Positions 25,901 through 39,003 of a DNA stretch of 64,000 nt are shown here, one piece after another (position 1 is the first letter of the stretch; every line of letters starts with the position of its first letter). The notes below the pieces were generated by a model. That model worked only from the letters and a program-made list of their open reading frames with translations. It had not been told where the DNA came from and did not search any database. Position numbers and translations under genes: made by a program. Origin of the DNA: Amblyornis subalaris (lineage: Eukaryota; Chordata; Aves; Passeriformes; Ptilonorhynchidae); the NCBI GenBank assembly GCA_018881555.1, contig JACAXG010000256.1:203081-267080 (forward strand), read 5' to 3'.

Positions 25901-26084
25901 AGAGCCCAGTACTCAGGGAATCAACAACTGCAGCAAAGGGCCAGTGCCACATCCTGCCGGCCAGCAGGAGTGCAGCTTTCTCCCCTACAGCCCCTGTGCA
26001 GGATAGAGGTCATGGGTGCCTGTGCTCTCAGCTGCTGTTTCTCCACCATCCTGCCTGCCTGGACCCCACGCCCTTTCCATTCGG

Positions 26085-26290
26085 TAGGGGTATTGATCTG
26101 CTGGCAGCAATGGGCTGGATAATTAGCCAGGAATTAGGGTTTCTATTACAGCCAGGAGGCTGCCCCAGCTGATTTATCACCTGAATAATTTACTGTGATT
26201 GAAAGGAAATTAAAATGAACTCCGTTTGACAACTGTGCACTTTTATGGGCTTTAGTGAAGACTCAAAAGCCAAATTAATAGCCTGGTGTT
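26085..26290. promoter_or_regulatory. Candidate conserved element in intron 6
   Basis: A repeat-free block with GGATAATTAGCCAGGAATTA, TGATTTATCACC, GAATAATTTACTG and AAATTAAAATGAAC. Several TAATTA-type homeodomain sites occur in a moderate-GC context. Confidence 0.35.
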
Positions 26291-27275
26291 GTTTGATAGT
26301 CTACTGAGAGTAAATATGGGAAGGTTTTTTGTGTCCTGATGTCTGTCCTAGGCTGGATTTTAGAGTTGGGGTTTTTTTCCCTCCCACCAGTAAAGCTACA
26401 GCCTGGATCAGGGGAGATTTCAGCTGTAAATGCCAGAGAACTGCCATTGCTCCCTGCTCCTCTCTGCACTGCCAGAACCCATGCTCTCCTTCTCTTTTCT
26501 GTGGTCACAGAGGATCACAAAAGCAGCAGAGCAGGGGTAAGCAGGCAGCCCCCACCGGCAGCCCGTGGCCCAACCTGGCACCAGCACCGGCCCCAGGAAT
26601 CAGGGCAGCCCACCCCGCTGCTGACGGACCACGAGCAAGGCGGCCTGAGGAAAGGCCCGGGGGTAACGCAGCCACCCACTAAATCATCCTGCATCCCATG
26701 ACCCCCAGTCACCACCTCGGTCCCCTGCCACTCTGGCAGAGCTGGGGGTGCATTTCACCGTGGTTCAGGGTGCTGACCCCACAGCACTATGTCTTCCCAC
26801 CTGCTGCTGGCTGGACTCCTTCCTGCACTGAGGAACTGCCTGCAGACCTGGCAAAGCAATGCTAGATTCCACTTTGCCTCTTCCTTTGTCTTTATTTTTT
26901 CTCAATTTTACTATTTGTGTACATTTGTTAAGCCACATGTTGCTGTTTTCTTTTCCCTTTTAACTTGCATTTCATTTAGCACTCTGTGTAATGCAGCAGT
27001 GGTTAAGAGCTTGCCTTGGAATGCTCAAATCATTTCTGCAAGTGCAGATTGAGAAAAGACTTGGTTGTTCAAACAAACCATGAATTAGTTCTGTAATTTT
27101 CACTGTACAACATGAAGTTTTGGGAAGACACAAAAAAATATTAGCTCTGCATTTCTCAATGCAAGTGTCCGAGTACTTTCAGATCCTCAACAGACTCTGT
27201 CTACCCAAAAGTTGACCAGGAAAAAACATATTTCTCACACTCTATGGACCAGGACCAAGCATATGGTCCTGAAGT

Positions 27276-27367
27276 TCATAGAATCATTGCATGGTTTGGT
27301 TTGGGAGCGATCTTAAAGATCATCTCATTTCAACCCCCTCCCATGGGCAGGAACACCTTCCAGTGGG
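27276..27367 (-). mobile_element. CR1 LINE 3' fragment
   Basis: Antisense CR1: TCATAGAATCATTGCATGG, TTAAAGATCATCTCATTTCA and CCATGGGCAGGAACACC. Only the last 90 bp of the element remain. Confidence 0.92.
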
Positions 27368-29920
27368 TTCATTTCTTCCCTCTGCTTCTCCAGTAACTGC
27401 ACTTGGGGAGTGAGTCCACTTAAAACACACATGGGTTGTACTTTCTGGCTTTACTAGGACTTTCCATTATTCCCAAGGATCAAACCCAGTATTGTAAGGG
27501 GGATTGTGTATCTCTCTGCTCTCTGCTCTTTGCATTCCAATGCAGCTCCTAACAGCAAAAAAAACCCCAAGATTCCTCTTTCAAGGCTGGAGCATACTTG
27601 GGCAGAAAGCAAAACTTGAAGATTTTCAAAAGGAGTTTATGCCCCTCTCTTGGTCAATTCAGAGAACTCCTTTGCTGCAACTCTCTCTGAACCAGGTTTC
27701 AACTTCATGCAATTCCTCCACTTTTTCCAGATCATAAGTAATTTTTGGAGGATTCATTGGCTATCCCAATTCCGTTAGTTATCTAAATTCCATCTGCCTA
27801 TGCTTATCTCCAGATCCACATTTACTTGCACTCCATCTCATGAATACATGTGTTACGGTATGTTTGCTAGGTTACTGGTTTCTGTATGAGCCCAGAATAC
27901 CTACATTTTATCCAAAAATCAATCTGAGAACAGCTACTCAGTTTAATTCTAGCTAGAAGCAATGGGAAAGCACCAGCAAGGGCCTGGGAATTATCTGCTA
28001 TTAGCAGCAAGCAGTTCTTTTCCAAGTTGGTGACCTACATAGTGTTGAATCTGGTCACATCATGTTATGCCTCATTATGGCCGTGATCTAAAGTTTATTG
28101 AAGTCAATAGAAATATTCCTCTTGGCTTCAATGAGTATTCGATTGGACCCATGTGTGAAGCTAAAAGTACAAGAGAATCCATTTCTGCTGTGGACAGAAA
28201 TCCAGCATGGATAATTCTCTTCCTTATTCTGAGAAAATTAACACACTATCTCTCCCAGTGAGCCAATCCAGCTGTATATTCTTCACCCTGCATTTTTCAC
28301 CCATAGAGGCATCAAGTCTGCTCTTACAGCCACCACAAGCACATTGGTTCACAAGCCCCAGGCTTGCTGCCTGTCTTCTTCAATGGGGCTTTCCTGCACC
28401 CGTCCAGCCTCATGTCCATGAAGTCCCAGGCTTTCCTTGACTTTCCTGGGCTTTGGTCTCCAAGAACATCTCCTGTCTGTGCTTTAACTGGAGAATGTGT
28501 TGAGCCAACAGTTCACACAACAGATGCCACAGGCTTGGCCAGTCTGGGCCAACTTCGCAGGGATGCTGGGGAAAGCTCCTCCATCCTTCTGTCTGAAATC
28601 ACAGAAAGCCATTGCAGGACAATCACCCTCACAGCCACACAGAGGGGTTTGGTGAGTACAGCCAGTGCCTCCAGTTCCTCCAGGTCTTAATGACTACAGG
28701 CACTGGAAAATTATGCTGCTCAGTGTTACAGCTCTCTGCACAGGATGGGTGCCCGTTCTGAATAAAATCTGAATTGTCACTGCAGTGACCATGAACGATG
28801 GGGGTTTGCCTGCGGCAGAGGCCAGACTGAAGTACCTTGGTCTGCCATAGGTATAGGTGTACAACACAACTCCAGGGCAGGCAGGTAAAAGCCACTCCTT
28901 GTGTCAGTATGTCTTACTCCAAGGGAAGCTGGGATGTTGCCTGTGCCGGCAACAGCAACAGCCTTCCCTGTGGGCAGGAGGACTTCACCACAGAGCCAAC
29001 ACACTGAGGAGCAGTGGGGCCCAGACACATACACACACAGAGAAGCACGGAGAGAATGGAAATTGCTGTGAAGGCTTTCCGCTTCCAAGGCCTGAGAATT
29101 ACGAGGTATTCAAGTTGCAGGCTTTGTCCCTGCTCATGGACGAGATGCACAGAGCAGGTACACAGCAGCCATGAACAGAATGGCAGTGCAACACTGGCGC
29201 TGCAAACATGTGCATTTCCAGACCCATGCCTGGAAATAAGTGAAATCAGTTTTCCATGAACATTTGCAGCCAGTGCAAATCAGTCATGGGCTGTTTGCAA
29301 AAAATGAGCAAAAAAGGGCACGAACGTGACAGAAAGGCATTCATTTTACAGAATAATTCATTTTTATAGCAGGGCTGTGTCAGGGGGAGGTGGGCCAGGA
29401 TGCTTCTAGAGTACTGACTCTACGCCATAGTTCCTCCCCATAACATACAGACGGACTCGATGCTGTTTGTACAGATGATCCTCAGCCCCCAGCTCCCAGC
29501 TGCTGGATTTGCTCTGCCATTGGATGTTTCTCATGCTCCTCACATGCAGGAAACACACCCGTGCTGTGGAGCACACACATACATGTGCCCAGCTGCACCA
29601 CTGGGTGTTAGATTGCAAAACAAGGCAGGTAACAAGTGATGCCTTACTTCCACCTCCTGAGGCACACCATCTGACAGTCTTTAATGGTAGGAACACATGG
29701 TGGGATCCCTGCCTCACCCAACACACACAATGATCGCTGTTTCTCTCAAAGGACTGTCTGATGCCTCATTTCCCTGTCACTGTCTTGTGGCTACGTTCTC
29801 TCTCAACATGGTATGAGCCCATTCCCAAAGACAAGTATCCGTTCCCCATTGGTCTCTCCATAGATGCCATAGCTTACAGCAGATGTGAAAATTAGTATGA
29901 TTCTTGTCACCCACACAACA

Positions 29921-30041
29921 CAGATTCACGGATTCACAGAATATTCTGAGTTGGAAGGGACTCACAAGGATCATCAAGTTCAACTCCTAAGTAAGGGATT
30001 GAACCCAGAACCTTGGTGTTATTAGCATCATGCTCTAACCA
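29921..30041 (-). mobile_element. tRNA-Ile-derived SINE with CR1-like tail (TguSINE1-like)
   Basis: On the minus strand the copy begins GGTTAGAGCATGATGCTAAT, then AACACCAAGG and the B-box GGTTCAATCCC. This is the anticodon-arm to T-arm half of tRNA-Ile, with AAT in the anticodon position. It continues into AGTTGAACTTGATGATCC and CCCTTCCAACTCAGAATATT, a CR1 3' tail. This joined structure is that of TguSINE1, described from zebra finch and other passerines. The copy lacks the first tRNA bases, including the upstream part of the A-box, and is moderately diverged. Confidence 0.8.
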
Positions 30042-32759
30042 TGTTTTAAGGTGAGAAATAACTTAAGAGCCTCCATTTTATACAGGTGAACTGAGGGAAA
30101 CATAAAGATGGGAAAGTGAAGGAAACGGATTGGAAGTACTCAAAGCAAAGGGCTTGGCAGTGGTGAGCAATTACTCCCATACAGCCCATCAGCCCCTCTA
30201 CCTACATGAAGGGCAATGGATGCTTTTCTAAAGGTAAGGACAAATTTTGTCCAGAAAATGCATCGGGAGGACTTTGGGCAGCAGGGGCCAGCCCCCATCC
30301 GGGGACCAAGCATGATGAGGCTGCAAATATTGTGCTATGCAGGAGGGACTTCTTTACCTCTCACCATTACCAAGGGCCTGCTCCCAGCACTCAAGTGAGG
30401 AGGAAGACTTAGAGAGGAGCCACAAAGCAGGCAGGAAAGAGGAACTACAATATCTAGAGAGCAGCAATTATTCCAGTAAAATACCTGGAGCGCTGCTCAA
30501 GTGAATAGTACTAGGAGATAAAAAAGTTTTTGTGCGCAAGCAAAATTACTGATGTTCAGCTAGCTGCTACTGGATCAAATTTCTAATAAAATGCATAAAC
30601 AGCGGGTCAGCAGCTCATATCAGTCTTCTTACCACATCCTGTCTCTATGGGGTGCATTATCTTTTCCATGCTTTTCTCTACAGAAAGAGCTTAGGGGTCC
30701 ACACATCCACCACTGACTTAGCTCCTAAAGCACCTCTTTGGGGTGCAGCAGCACTTCAAACAGCTGGATATCGCAGGCACATCTTGCTTTACTACAGCAA
30801 TCTAGTGCAGGGACAACTCTGGTTTTTCAAGGCACATCATCAATGTCCTCAGTATTTTATTTCTCATTGATTTCTTTGGCCTTACTAATTGATACAGACA
30901 GCTTCTCTGCTTTGGTTAAGCATCATGACGGCTTTGCTTGACTCACCAAGGAAGTGAGACATGACTGTTTCTATAAGGGCTGGGGTTCATATGGCATCCT
31001 TGTGCACCACAATGAGTCATACAGATCCCATCTGCTCACATTGAAAGTTACCCTTCACCTACCATCAAAAAGCAGGAGCTGACCACAAACAGCCGCAAGC
31101 CTTAACCATGGTGCAGCCTTCTGAAAGCAAAGACCATGCTCCATGCTATATGAAAACTAACAACCGTGAATTTCTTTTGTAATTAAATGTGAAAATGACA
31201 GGCAATGTAGTTCTGCAAAATACCTTTTGGACCTCACAATACCACATTTCTCAGCATCTTATTTGACTTCCCAGAGCATGCAAGGAGTACCCTGTTCACC
31301 AAATTAATAGCAGCATATAGCTGCTTAAAGCCATTCTAGTCACAACTCCTTATGTGGGCCTGGGAGATCCTTGCTCCACCAAGAACCAAATATCTCATAT
31401 TTGATAATTGGGATGACACTTCAGCAACATCCTTATTCAAATCTCCCATTCTTCCTATAGAACCAGTAAAAGTTTATCTCTGGGTAAATGTTCACTCACT
31501 GCTGGACTGTCTCCCATAAGCTACAGCTGGCCATGACTCAGAGGCTCCGGAACACAAAAATAAATAAAAAATCCTCTTCCATCACTGCTCTCTTTGCAAC
31601 AATTATTTTGACCTGTAAAACTTTTGCGGGGGCAGATCTAACAATACACAACTCCTAAGTGACCAAGGCTGAAAAGGCTTGCCATAGGGGTGGGTGTGGG
31701 CGCGGTGCCTGTCCTCTCCAGCATCACCCGTGTTCAGATGGGATAACCACCATCTAGCGGTATGTGAAGGCCACTTCACCTTCCAGAGACACCAACGGTT
31801 TGGCTTCCCCTCTCTTTCCGGCTCGGGTTCAGATCTGCAGTTTCTCAGCACGTACGAATCAGGGAAAACACAAAACCAGCAGAAGCTGGTGAAAAACAAA
31901 TGTGTCTATGAATGAAATAACAACTGACAGATGTGAGCTTAAAGGCATGAGGAATTTCTGCTCTACCATAGGACTTTCAGTAAAAGTAAGTAAAAAAATC
32001 TAAAAAGTTTAAAAAAAAGTATGCTAATACACATTCCTTAACTGAAGCCACAATAGTACTAGACTGCCATGAGAGAATCTCCAGTGGCCCTCGAATGTAT
32101 GGATTCCTCCAAAGGGAACCAGTGTTTGGCTGCAATTAGAGAAGTCCATCCACCTTGCTAAAAAGCATGTCTGATATTAAGAACACTGAAGATTAATGGC
32201 TGAATACATCATTAAGTAGCAAGCTAGACCAATATCAGTACTGACAGCAATATATTAATTTCTACCTCGTCCTCAGCAGCTAAATTAAATACTGCCACCC
32301 AAGAAGAAGAACACAGAGAGACATAGCTGATCAGTTTTTGCATGTGTTTCTATACAGTGCCTGCAAAAATGGAATTTTCCCAAAATATTACTACCAAGTC
32401 CTCCTTAAAGACACTGTGGATCTGTAGGTGCAATTAATTTACCTTCACATACTAATTGGGTGTTTCTCTCAGCAAATGGCCAGTTACATGTCTAATCAGC
32501 CACTTCTGGATACAAAAATCTGATTTGTGTCCACAGTCATGCTCACTGTGAACCCAAATTAGGCACTGGGTTTTGCAAGCCTTCTCTTGTTACCTGCACT
32601 GTCTGCTTTTGATCTAACAAAAACATCAGAAGCTGTGATGCTCTTTAAAGACTCATTTGATACAACTAGTCCAGACCAGGTGTAATTTCATGCCCAAACA
32701 CTTGCTAATGTTTGCACAATGCGTGTTTTCCTCGGTCTTTTAATAGGCTTTTATGGCTA

Positions 32760-33215
<456 letters not shown>

Positions 33216-36200
33216 TTAAATTGCCGAAAAACACACTGGACAGTCTTCCATTACAGACAACCCTCAACCCATCAACGACTTCACGCATAATTTAAAGGCA
33301 GGACGTGGGATAATGGTCACATTTTTGCCTGCATTTCTTTTATTGTGCCTCCTGGGAACCGCTCTGGTTCATGGTCTGTATGCAGGAGAACACAGAGGAT
33401 AAGCAGATGGCCTGATGATGACAGCCACAGTCAACTTGGGTCAACTCCAGCAGAACTCTCTCTAGTCACCACCCACACACACTGTCCCCCTTCTACGCTA
33501 CCTGCAAGTCCTGCTCAGCTCCATCCCATGCTGAGCTCTGAGCTCTGGTGTTGGGAAACATGGGCTCTCCATGAAGCACTATCAGTAGCACTGGCCAGAC
33601 AACCCCAAAGCACTGGAACAGCCTGAGTCATACTAAGGTGGGGAATCCCTGGGATGAATTACCGCTGCAACACCCTCAGCAAGGCCCAATCCAAAACACA
33701 CTCCTGACACTCCAATTCACTTGGTATTTCTCCAGCTTACCAGCAGGATGCAAGCCTGGCCTCCAAAGTACATTTTCCTCCTTCTCCCCTTTGTCAAAGA
33801 TTTTTAGCAGGAGTCATAAGTGACTGCCCAAGGCTGAAAAGCCATGAGACAAGCTTGAAAAATGTTTGATTGGCAGTCTGAAAAGACTGCAATACAGGGA
33901 CTTGTTTCAATTTGCTTTTTGCAGATTCACAGTGGTTTCCTACTTTTCCTTCACCTGTCAGTGCTGGAAATATATCTTTTATGCACTGAAAGCTGAGGTC
34001 TGCAGTATTCCCAGGACTCCAGGAGGTGGAACTCCAAGAACAACAGTAAATATCAGATTTCTTCTCCAGATGGCAACATCGAACTAAACAGAGGGTGGAA
34101 ATGTTTTAAAAATAGAATCTTGCTGCCAGAATAGTTCAGAGGAGCAGAATTCAAATGCATCCTTAACAGCAAGATTTCCATGAGTGCTGCAGTGGCTTAC
34201 AGTCCAAGAAGTCTGCAGAGGAATAACATCACCCAGACCTCCTCTGGCAGATTCTGCATCAAGTTTTTTGATGGAAAATACAGAGGTGATCTGCACAAAA
34301 ACAGCTCATTGCTGCAGACATCTGTTGTGTCCACAAACACGTGCTGGCCATCAGTGACACAAACGACACTTGGTGGACAAGATTTTTCACAAAGGACTAT
34401 GGTTTTGAGATCATCCTTCAGCACAGATGGATTTTGCAGAAAATGCTGTCTACCCAGCAAACTGGGCTGCTTTAAGGCAGAGTTCTCACTGGGGGAGACT
34501 GGGGGACCAACACAGGGAAATACGTCTTTCAACTTCTGTTGCTAACAGTGAATTGAAGCAGAACACTCCTTATACTGAACGGGCATTTGATGTTAGCAAC
34601 TAATGCTGGAAACTTCCTTCTCAATTTGAGATCAGCAATTTCAGTGACAACAAACCTGTTTAAAGAAAGTCATGCAATTTTATCAAGGGTAGATGATGTT
34701 GACTTTTGTAAAGTGTAAGTATTGGTTTATTCCACAGAGGAAGAAAAGCAAAACCCTGAAGCTGTGCTCTGAGTAGGAAGTCTGTGAAAAAAATACAGAG
34801 GGATACAAGAAAGCAGTGTATCTTTAAATCATTTGTTTTTCTTTTTTTTTCACTATTCTAAATCAAATAATAGCTAATAGACCTAGTGCTGGGTTTAGTC
34901 AACCATGGCTTATAGAATTAAAATTCTGGTTGCTTGCTGCATGGTAGCACAGGGCCAAGGAAACCATATCTCCAGAGCATGGAAACATTGGCTTTAAATT
35001 TCAGGTTAAACTAATGTTATTCACAATTTTGCATCAAAGTTAAAGCTTTATGCAGTTTTGAGATAAAGGGGAAGACAAGAGGGAGTGAAATGATACAAGA
35101 CACAGCATGACCTGAAAAATTGTCTTGGTGGTGCCAGTACAGTCTGTGCACTGTTTGTGCACCTAGAGATCAGGCGTATAATGAGATCCCCTCATGTTTG
35201 AAAACAGAGCAGCAGTCCCACCTTTCACCAGCAGCGCTTTTATTATGGACTGCAGCTCCAGATTTTTGGGAGTGAAGACACTGGAGAAGAGGAGGCAGAT
35301 GAAGGCAAAGCCCAGGACAGCAGCCTCAGCCAGGGCCAGGTGCAGGGGCAGCATACTGCTGGGAGGGGGCTCCAACCCCAGATCCCGGAGTATGGCATCC
35401 AGAGGGGCAGCTCAGGGTGGGCATGGGTAAAGGCACCACCGTGTGTCTGTGCAACCACATCCATTCATCCATCTCAGCTGCCCTTCTTCCAAGGGGGAGA
35501 GAGGCAGGGGACAACCCTAGGCCACTGCCACCAAAGCACAAGGAAGAGGAGGGTATTTCTCCCTGCAAGGAAAGTAAAAAATCTTGTGGAGATGGTAGTG
35601 GGGCTCTGGAGGGGTTTGGTCTCAAGGTCAGGATTTGGTACAGTGCTGGAAGCGCAACGTATCCTGCCAGCCAGAACGGTCTGCCAACCCACACCATTTG
35701 CACATCCTCGATTGCCACCATCTCCACATGCTGTCCCAAGGACCTGAGATGGGATCAGTCTCCAAGACACGCTTCCCAGTGCAGTCAGGCTGTCCTGGGA
35801 TGAAGAATATTGCATGTGGGATTTGTGCCAGGGAGAGACCTGGCCAGGAGTGGGACAGGACTGGGACCACTGGGATGACTGTCACTGCACCAAAGGAACC
35901 AGCCAAATCTCCCTCACTCTCATTATCACCTGCTCTCTGCATCCTGTGAACAAAGGAATAGCTTGTACTTTTGCACTGTGTCTCCCATTTTCAGACTAAT
36001 TGCAGGTAAGTTCTGGATTCCATTGTAAAACTAAAGAACTTCCTGTACACTGCACATGACACCTCATGAAGACCTTCAGGATATGTTTGCTGTTAGACAT
36101 TATATAAATAATACCATTAACATTATGCATTGTCTAACTAAAATATCTTCAATAATTAAAATACTGTTAGAAGGTTTGAAACAATTTGAGTTATAAATAG

Positions 36201-37097
36201 GCGCCAGGGAGTGGTAAAAACATTTTTCATATAATCAGTTCATCCACGTAGGAGGGTCATGTTTTATTGACAGTAGAACTACATGTATACCTACCTATTC
36301 TACAAAACAATTAGCTCTCTATTCAATGGCATCTTTCCAGAAATCCTGATGAAGAGCACAGATATAACACTCTCCTTAGTAAAAGATGACATTCTTCCCA
36401 AAAAAACTTTCCATCCCTTATCTCTAGCAGATTGTGCGTATGGACAAGATGATGCCATTAGCCCACAACTTCCTGAACTACCTCTGATGAAATGCATTGA
36501 GATGCAATGCACTGAAACCTGCCACAATGCCCCAGGGACAGCCTTCACATCCCACTCCTCCAGCACTAGGCTCCAGCACATGCCATGCCTGCTTGAGCAG
36601 CCACCCTACCATTTGATCCAAGTCCCTCTCAGGCATCTCACCCTGCTCGGGACACTGACTCAGTTTCCCATAAGTGCACACAGCTTGGAGAGCGATCCCA
36701 CCTGCAACCCACAGCCGGAAGACTTGTCACGTTGGGGATGTGCCTGAGCAACCTCCTCCCCGGTTCCAAACTAACTGATAGGCATTTTCTTGGCAGGGAA
36801 AAATGCCATCCTTTCTCACTGTGAAATGCATGGACACCTTCTCTTCATATCTCACCCAGAAAACTGACCTGTGGTTTCACAACAAAAGCCGGACATGCTG
36901 CTAAATGAAACTGGCCTGCCTCGGGCATAATCTTAGGATCAGACACGAGCAAAGATTTTCTATGGCTAGCCCAGGAACAACCTACGAAAAGTCTGTCAAG
37001 GGTTAGGCACAGAAGAGGTCCACCTCTGAGAAGAGATGCCACCCACAGACTTGCTGACAAAAGACTGCCAAAATGATACAGATATCATTCAGAAAAT

Positions 37098-37228
37098 ATG
37101 GAATCACTGCACGGTTTGGATCGGAAGGGACCTTACACACCATCGAGTTCCAGTCCTGACATGGGCAGGGATACTTTCCACAATTTACTTTGCTTAAAGT
37201 CCTGTCTGATGTGGCCTTGGACACTGTG
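37098..37228 (-). mobile_element. CR1 LINE 3' fragment
   Basis: Antisense CR1 with ATGGAATCACTGCACGGTTT, GGAAGGGACCTTACACACC, CATGGGCAGGGATACTTTCC and GATGTGGCCTTGGACAC. Strongly diverged. Confidence 0.85.
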
Positions 37229-37639
37229 ACCAATACATCCTTGTTAATTAAGAACAAGTTATTTTCTGAGGACCTAAGCAAATGGCAAGATCAGTTTAAA
37301 GAATTTGATAAATTGAGATCTCATTTTTCTAACATGCTTCTACGGTTAAATACTCATCCATGACATGCTTTCTGAAACAGCAGGAGAATATTTGAAATTG
37401 CTAAATACAGCTAAACCAGAATTTTAGTGATACTCACCACACAACTCACTTGATTTAAAGTACTATTTCTAAGACTGGAGATCAAAATAAGAAGAACAAA
37501 AGACCTTGTCTTCACAAAACACTAAAGCATGTTTAAAAGCCCTAAGCTTAGTACGAAAACAAGGCAAAATATAGAAATACTAGTAAAAAGCACTGAAATA
37601 TAGAAAAGGTTCAGCTCCGCCTTTTTTTTATATTGATAA

Positions 37640-37938
37640 GGACAGTGGCACAATTTCAGATAGTAATAGGACAAAGGGGAGTAGTTTCAAACCGAAAGAA
37701 AAGGGATTTAGAGTAGATGTTAAGAAGAAATCCTTTCCTTGGGGGTGGGGAGACCCTGGCACAAGTTGCCCAGAGAAGCTGTGGCTGCCCCATCCCTGGA
37801 ACTGTCCAAGGTCAGGTTAGATGAGGCTTGGAGCAACCTGGGATAGTGGAAGGTGTCCCTGCCCATGGCAGGGAATGGAACGAGGTGGTCTTAAAGGCCC
37901 ATTCCAACACCAACTGTTTTATGAATCTATGATTCTAT
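37640..37938 (+). mobile_element. CR1 LINE 3' fragment
   Basis: Sense CR1 with the usual order: a GTTAAGAAGAAATCCTTTCC segment, GAAGCTGTGGCTGCCCCATC, CCTGCCCATGGCAGGGAATG, then the tail CTATGATTCTATT. About 300 bp remain. Confidence 0.93.
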
Positions 37939-38269
37939 TTAAATACTGTAGTATAGTGTGGGACAGACACTGCCCTGGTGCAGTTTGACTTGAGAGTCTC
38001 AGTGCGGTGACAACAGCTGAAAAACAAGTGCCAACTACAAATCCAGGTGGACTAATATTTCCAGTGCTATTAATAATAAAGATGTACCATGAAGTGTGCA
38101 CCTCCATGGTAGATCTGTCTGATGTGATGCTCTTCTGAAGATAACAGGAGTCTACCGGTTTCAGATTTTCAGGTTGTTTGTTGTCTTTTTTTGAACAATA
38201 TGTTTTTACAGGGTGAATCAAGGAAATACATAGCTAGTACCATGAACAGCCTACATTCATAAAGGACAT

Positions 38270-38420
38270 GATTTCTGTCTCTAATTTGTACTGTCCAACT
38301 TCATTACCTGTTATCATACCTAATTACTCCACCTTATAGGGAAATGCGGGCTAATTAGGGAGGATGTTATTCACCACATTTAAAACATTATGAAGCAAAT
38401 GAAATATTACCAGGAGGCAA
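38270..38420. promoter_or_regulatory. Candidate conserved element in intron 5
   Basis: A repeat-free stretch with TTATCATACCTAATTACTCC, GCGGGCTAATTAGGG and GAAATATTACC. Two TAATTA cores lie about 45 bp apart. Confidence 0.28.
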
Positions 38421-38989
38421 AAAGGTGATTTGTTTTCTTGTAGCATGCCTGTAAATTAGTCCAGAGAAGATAAAGACTCTGTTTAATTACCACATGGAAG
38501 GTTTTGTTTAAAATGTAAGCTGAATTTTCATACCACCTTCTCGGGATTGTGTGCATTTGGCAGACAGCTGCCTCATGCCCTTCCCAGCAAAGCATTGGTT
38601 TCAGGACCACATATGTGGAGAGGGATCTTTGTATTTACACTATTCAAGTTTTCTAAGCCCTGTTATTTATTTTTTTCAAACGACAATATCAGTAAAAAGG
38701 ATCTTTATATTTTGAAGTGTATATAGCTGATCACTGTGCAAATATTTTCAAGAGAAATCACTATATTTCACAAAGATGAGTATGAGTTTTGTCACAGATC
38801 AAAGTGAGAAAGAAGGGGGAAAAAAAGATAAATCATCAGAGATCCAAAAATACTTTTCATTTGGAGGAGATATCAGGCCATTTCGATGGCACTGATAGAG
38901 TCTCTGCTCTGTCTCCATTACCCACTGAAGGCAGCCGGAGTCAGGAGCTGACTACGCTAGATTATATTCCCTATAAGATGGTCACCAAT

Positions 38990-39003
38990 ATATATATATA
39001 TGA
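38990..39003. repeat. (TA)n tract
   Basis: A short run of TA dinucleotides within AT-rich intron DNA. Confidence 0.85.

Noticed and set aside
31600..31920. CpG-containing stretch with TTTCCGGCTCGGG and CACGTACGAATC
   Set aside because: It could be an old element or a conserved block, but nothing specific could be named.
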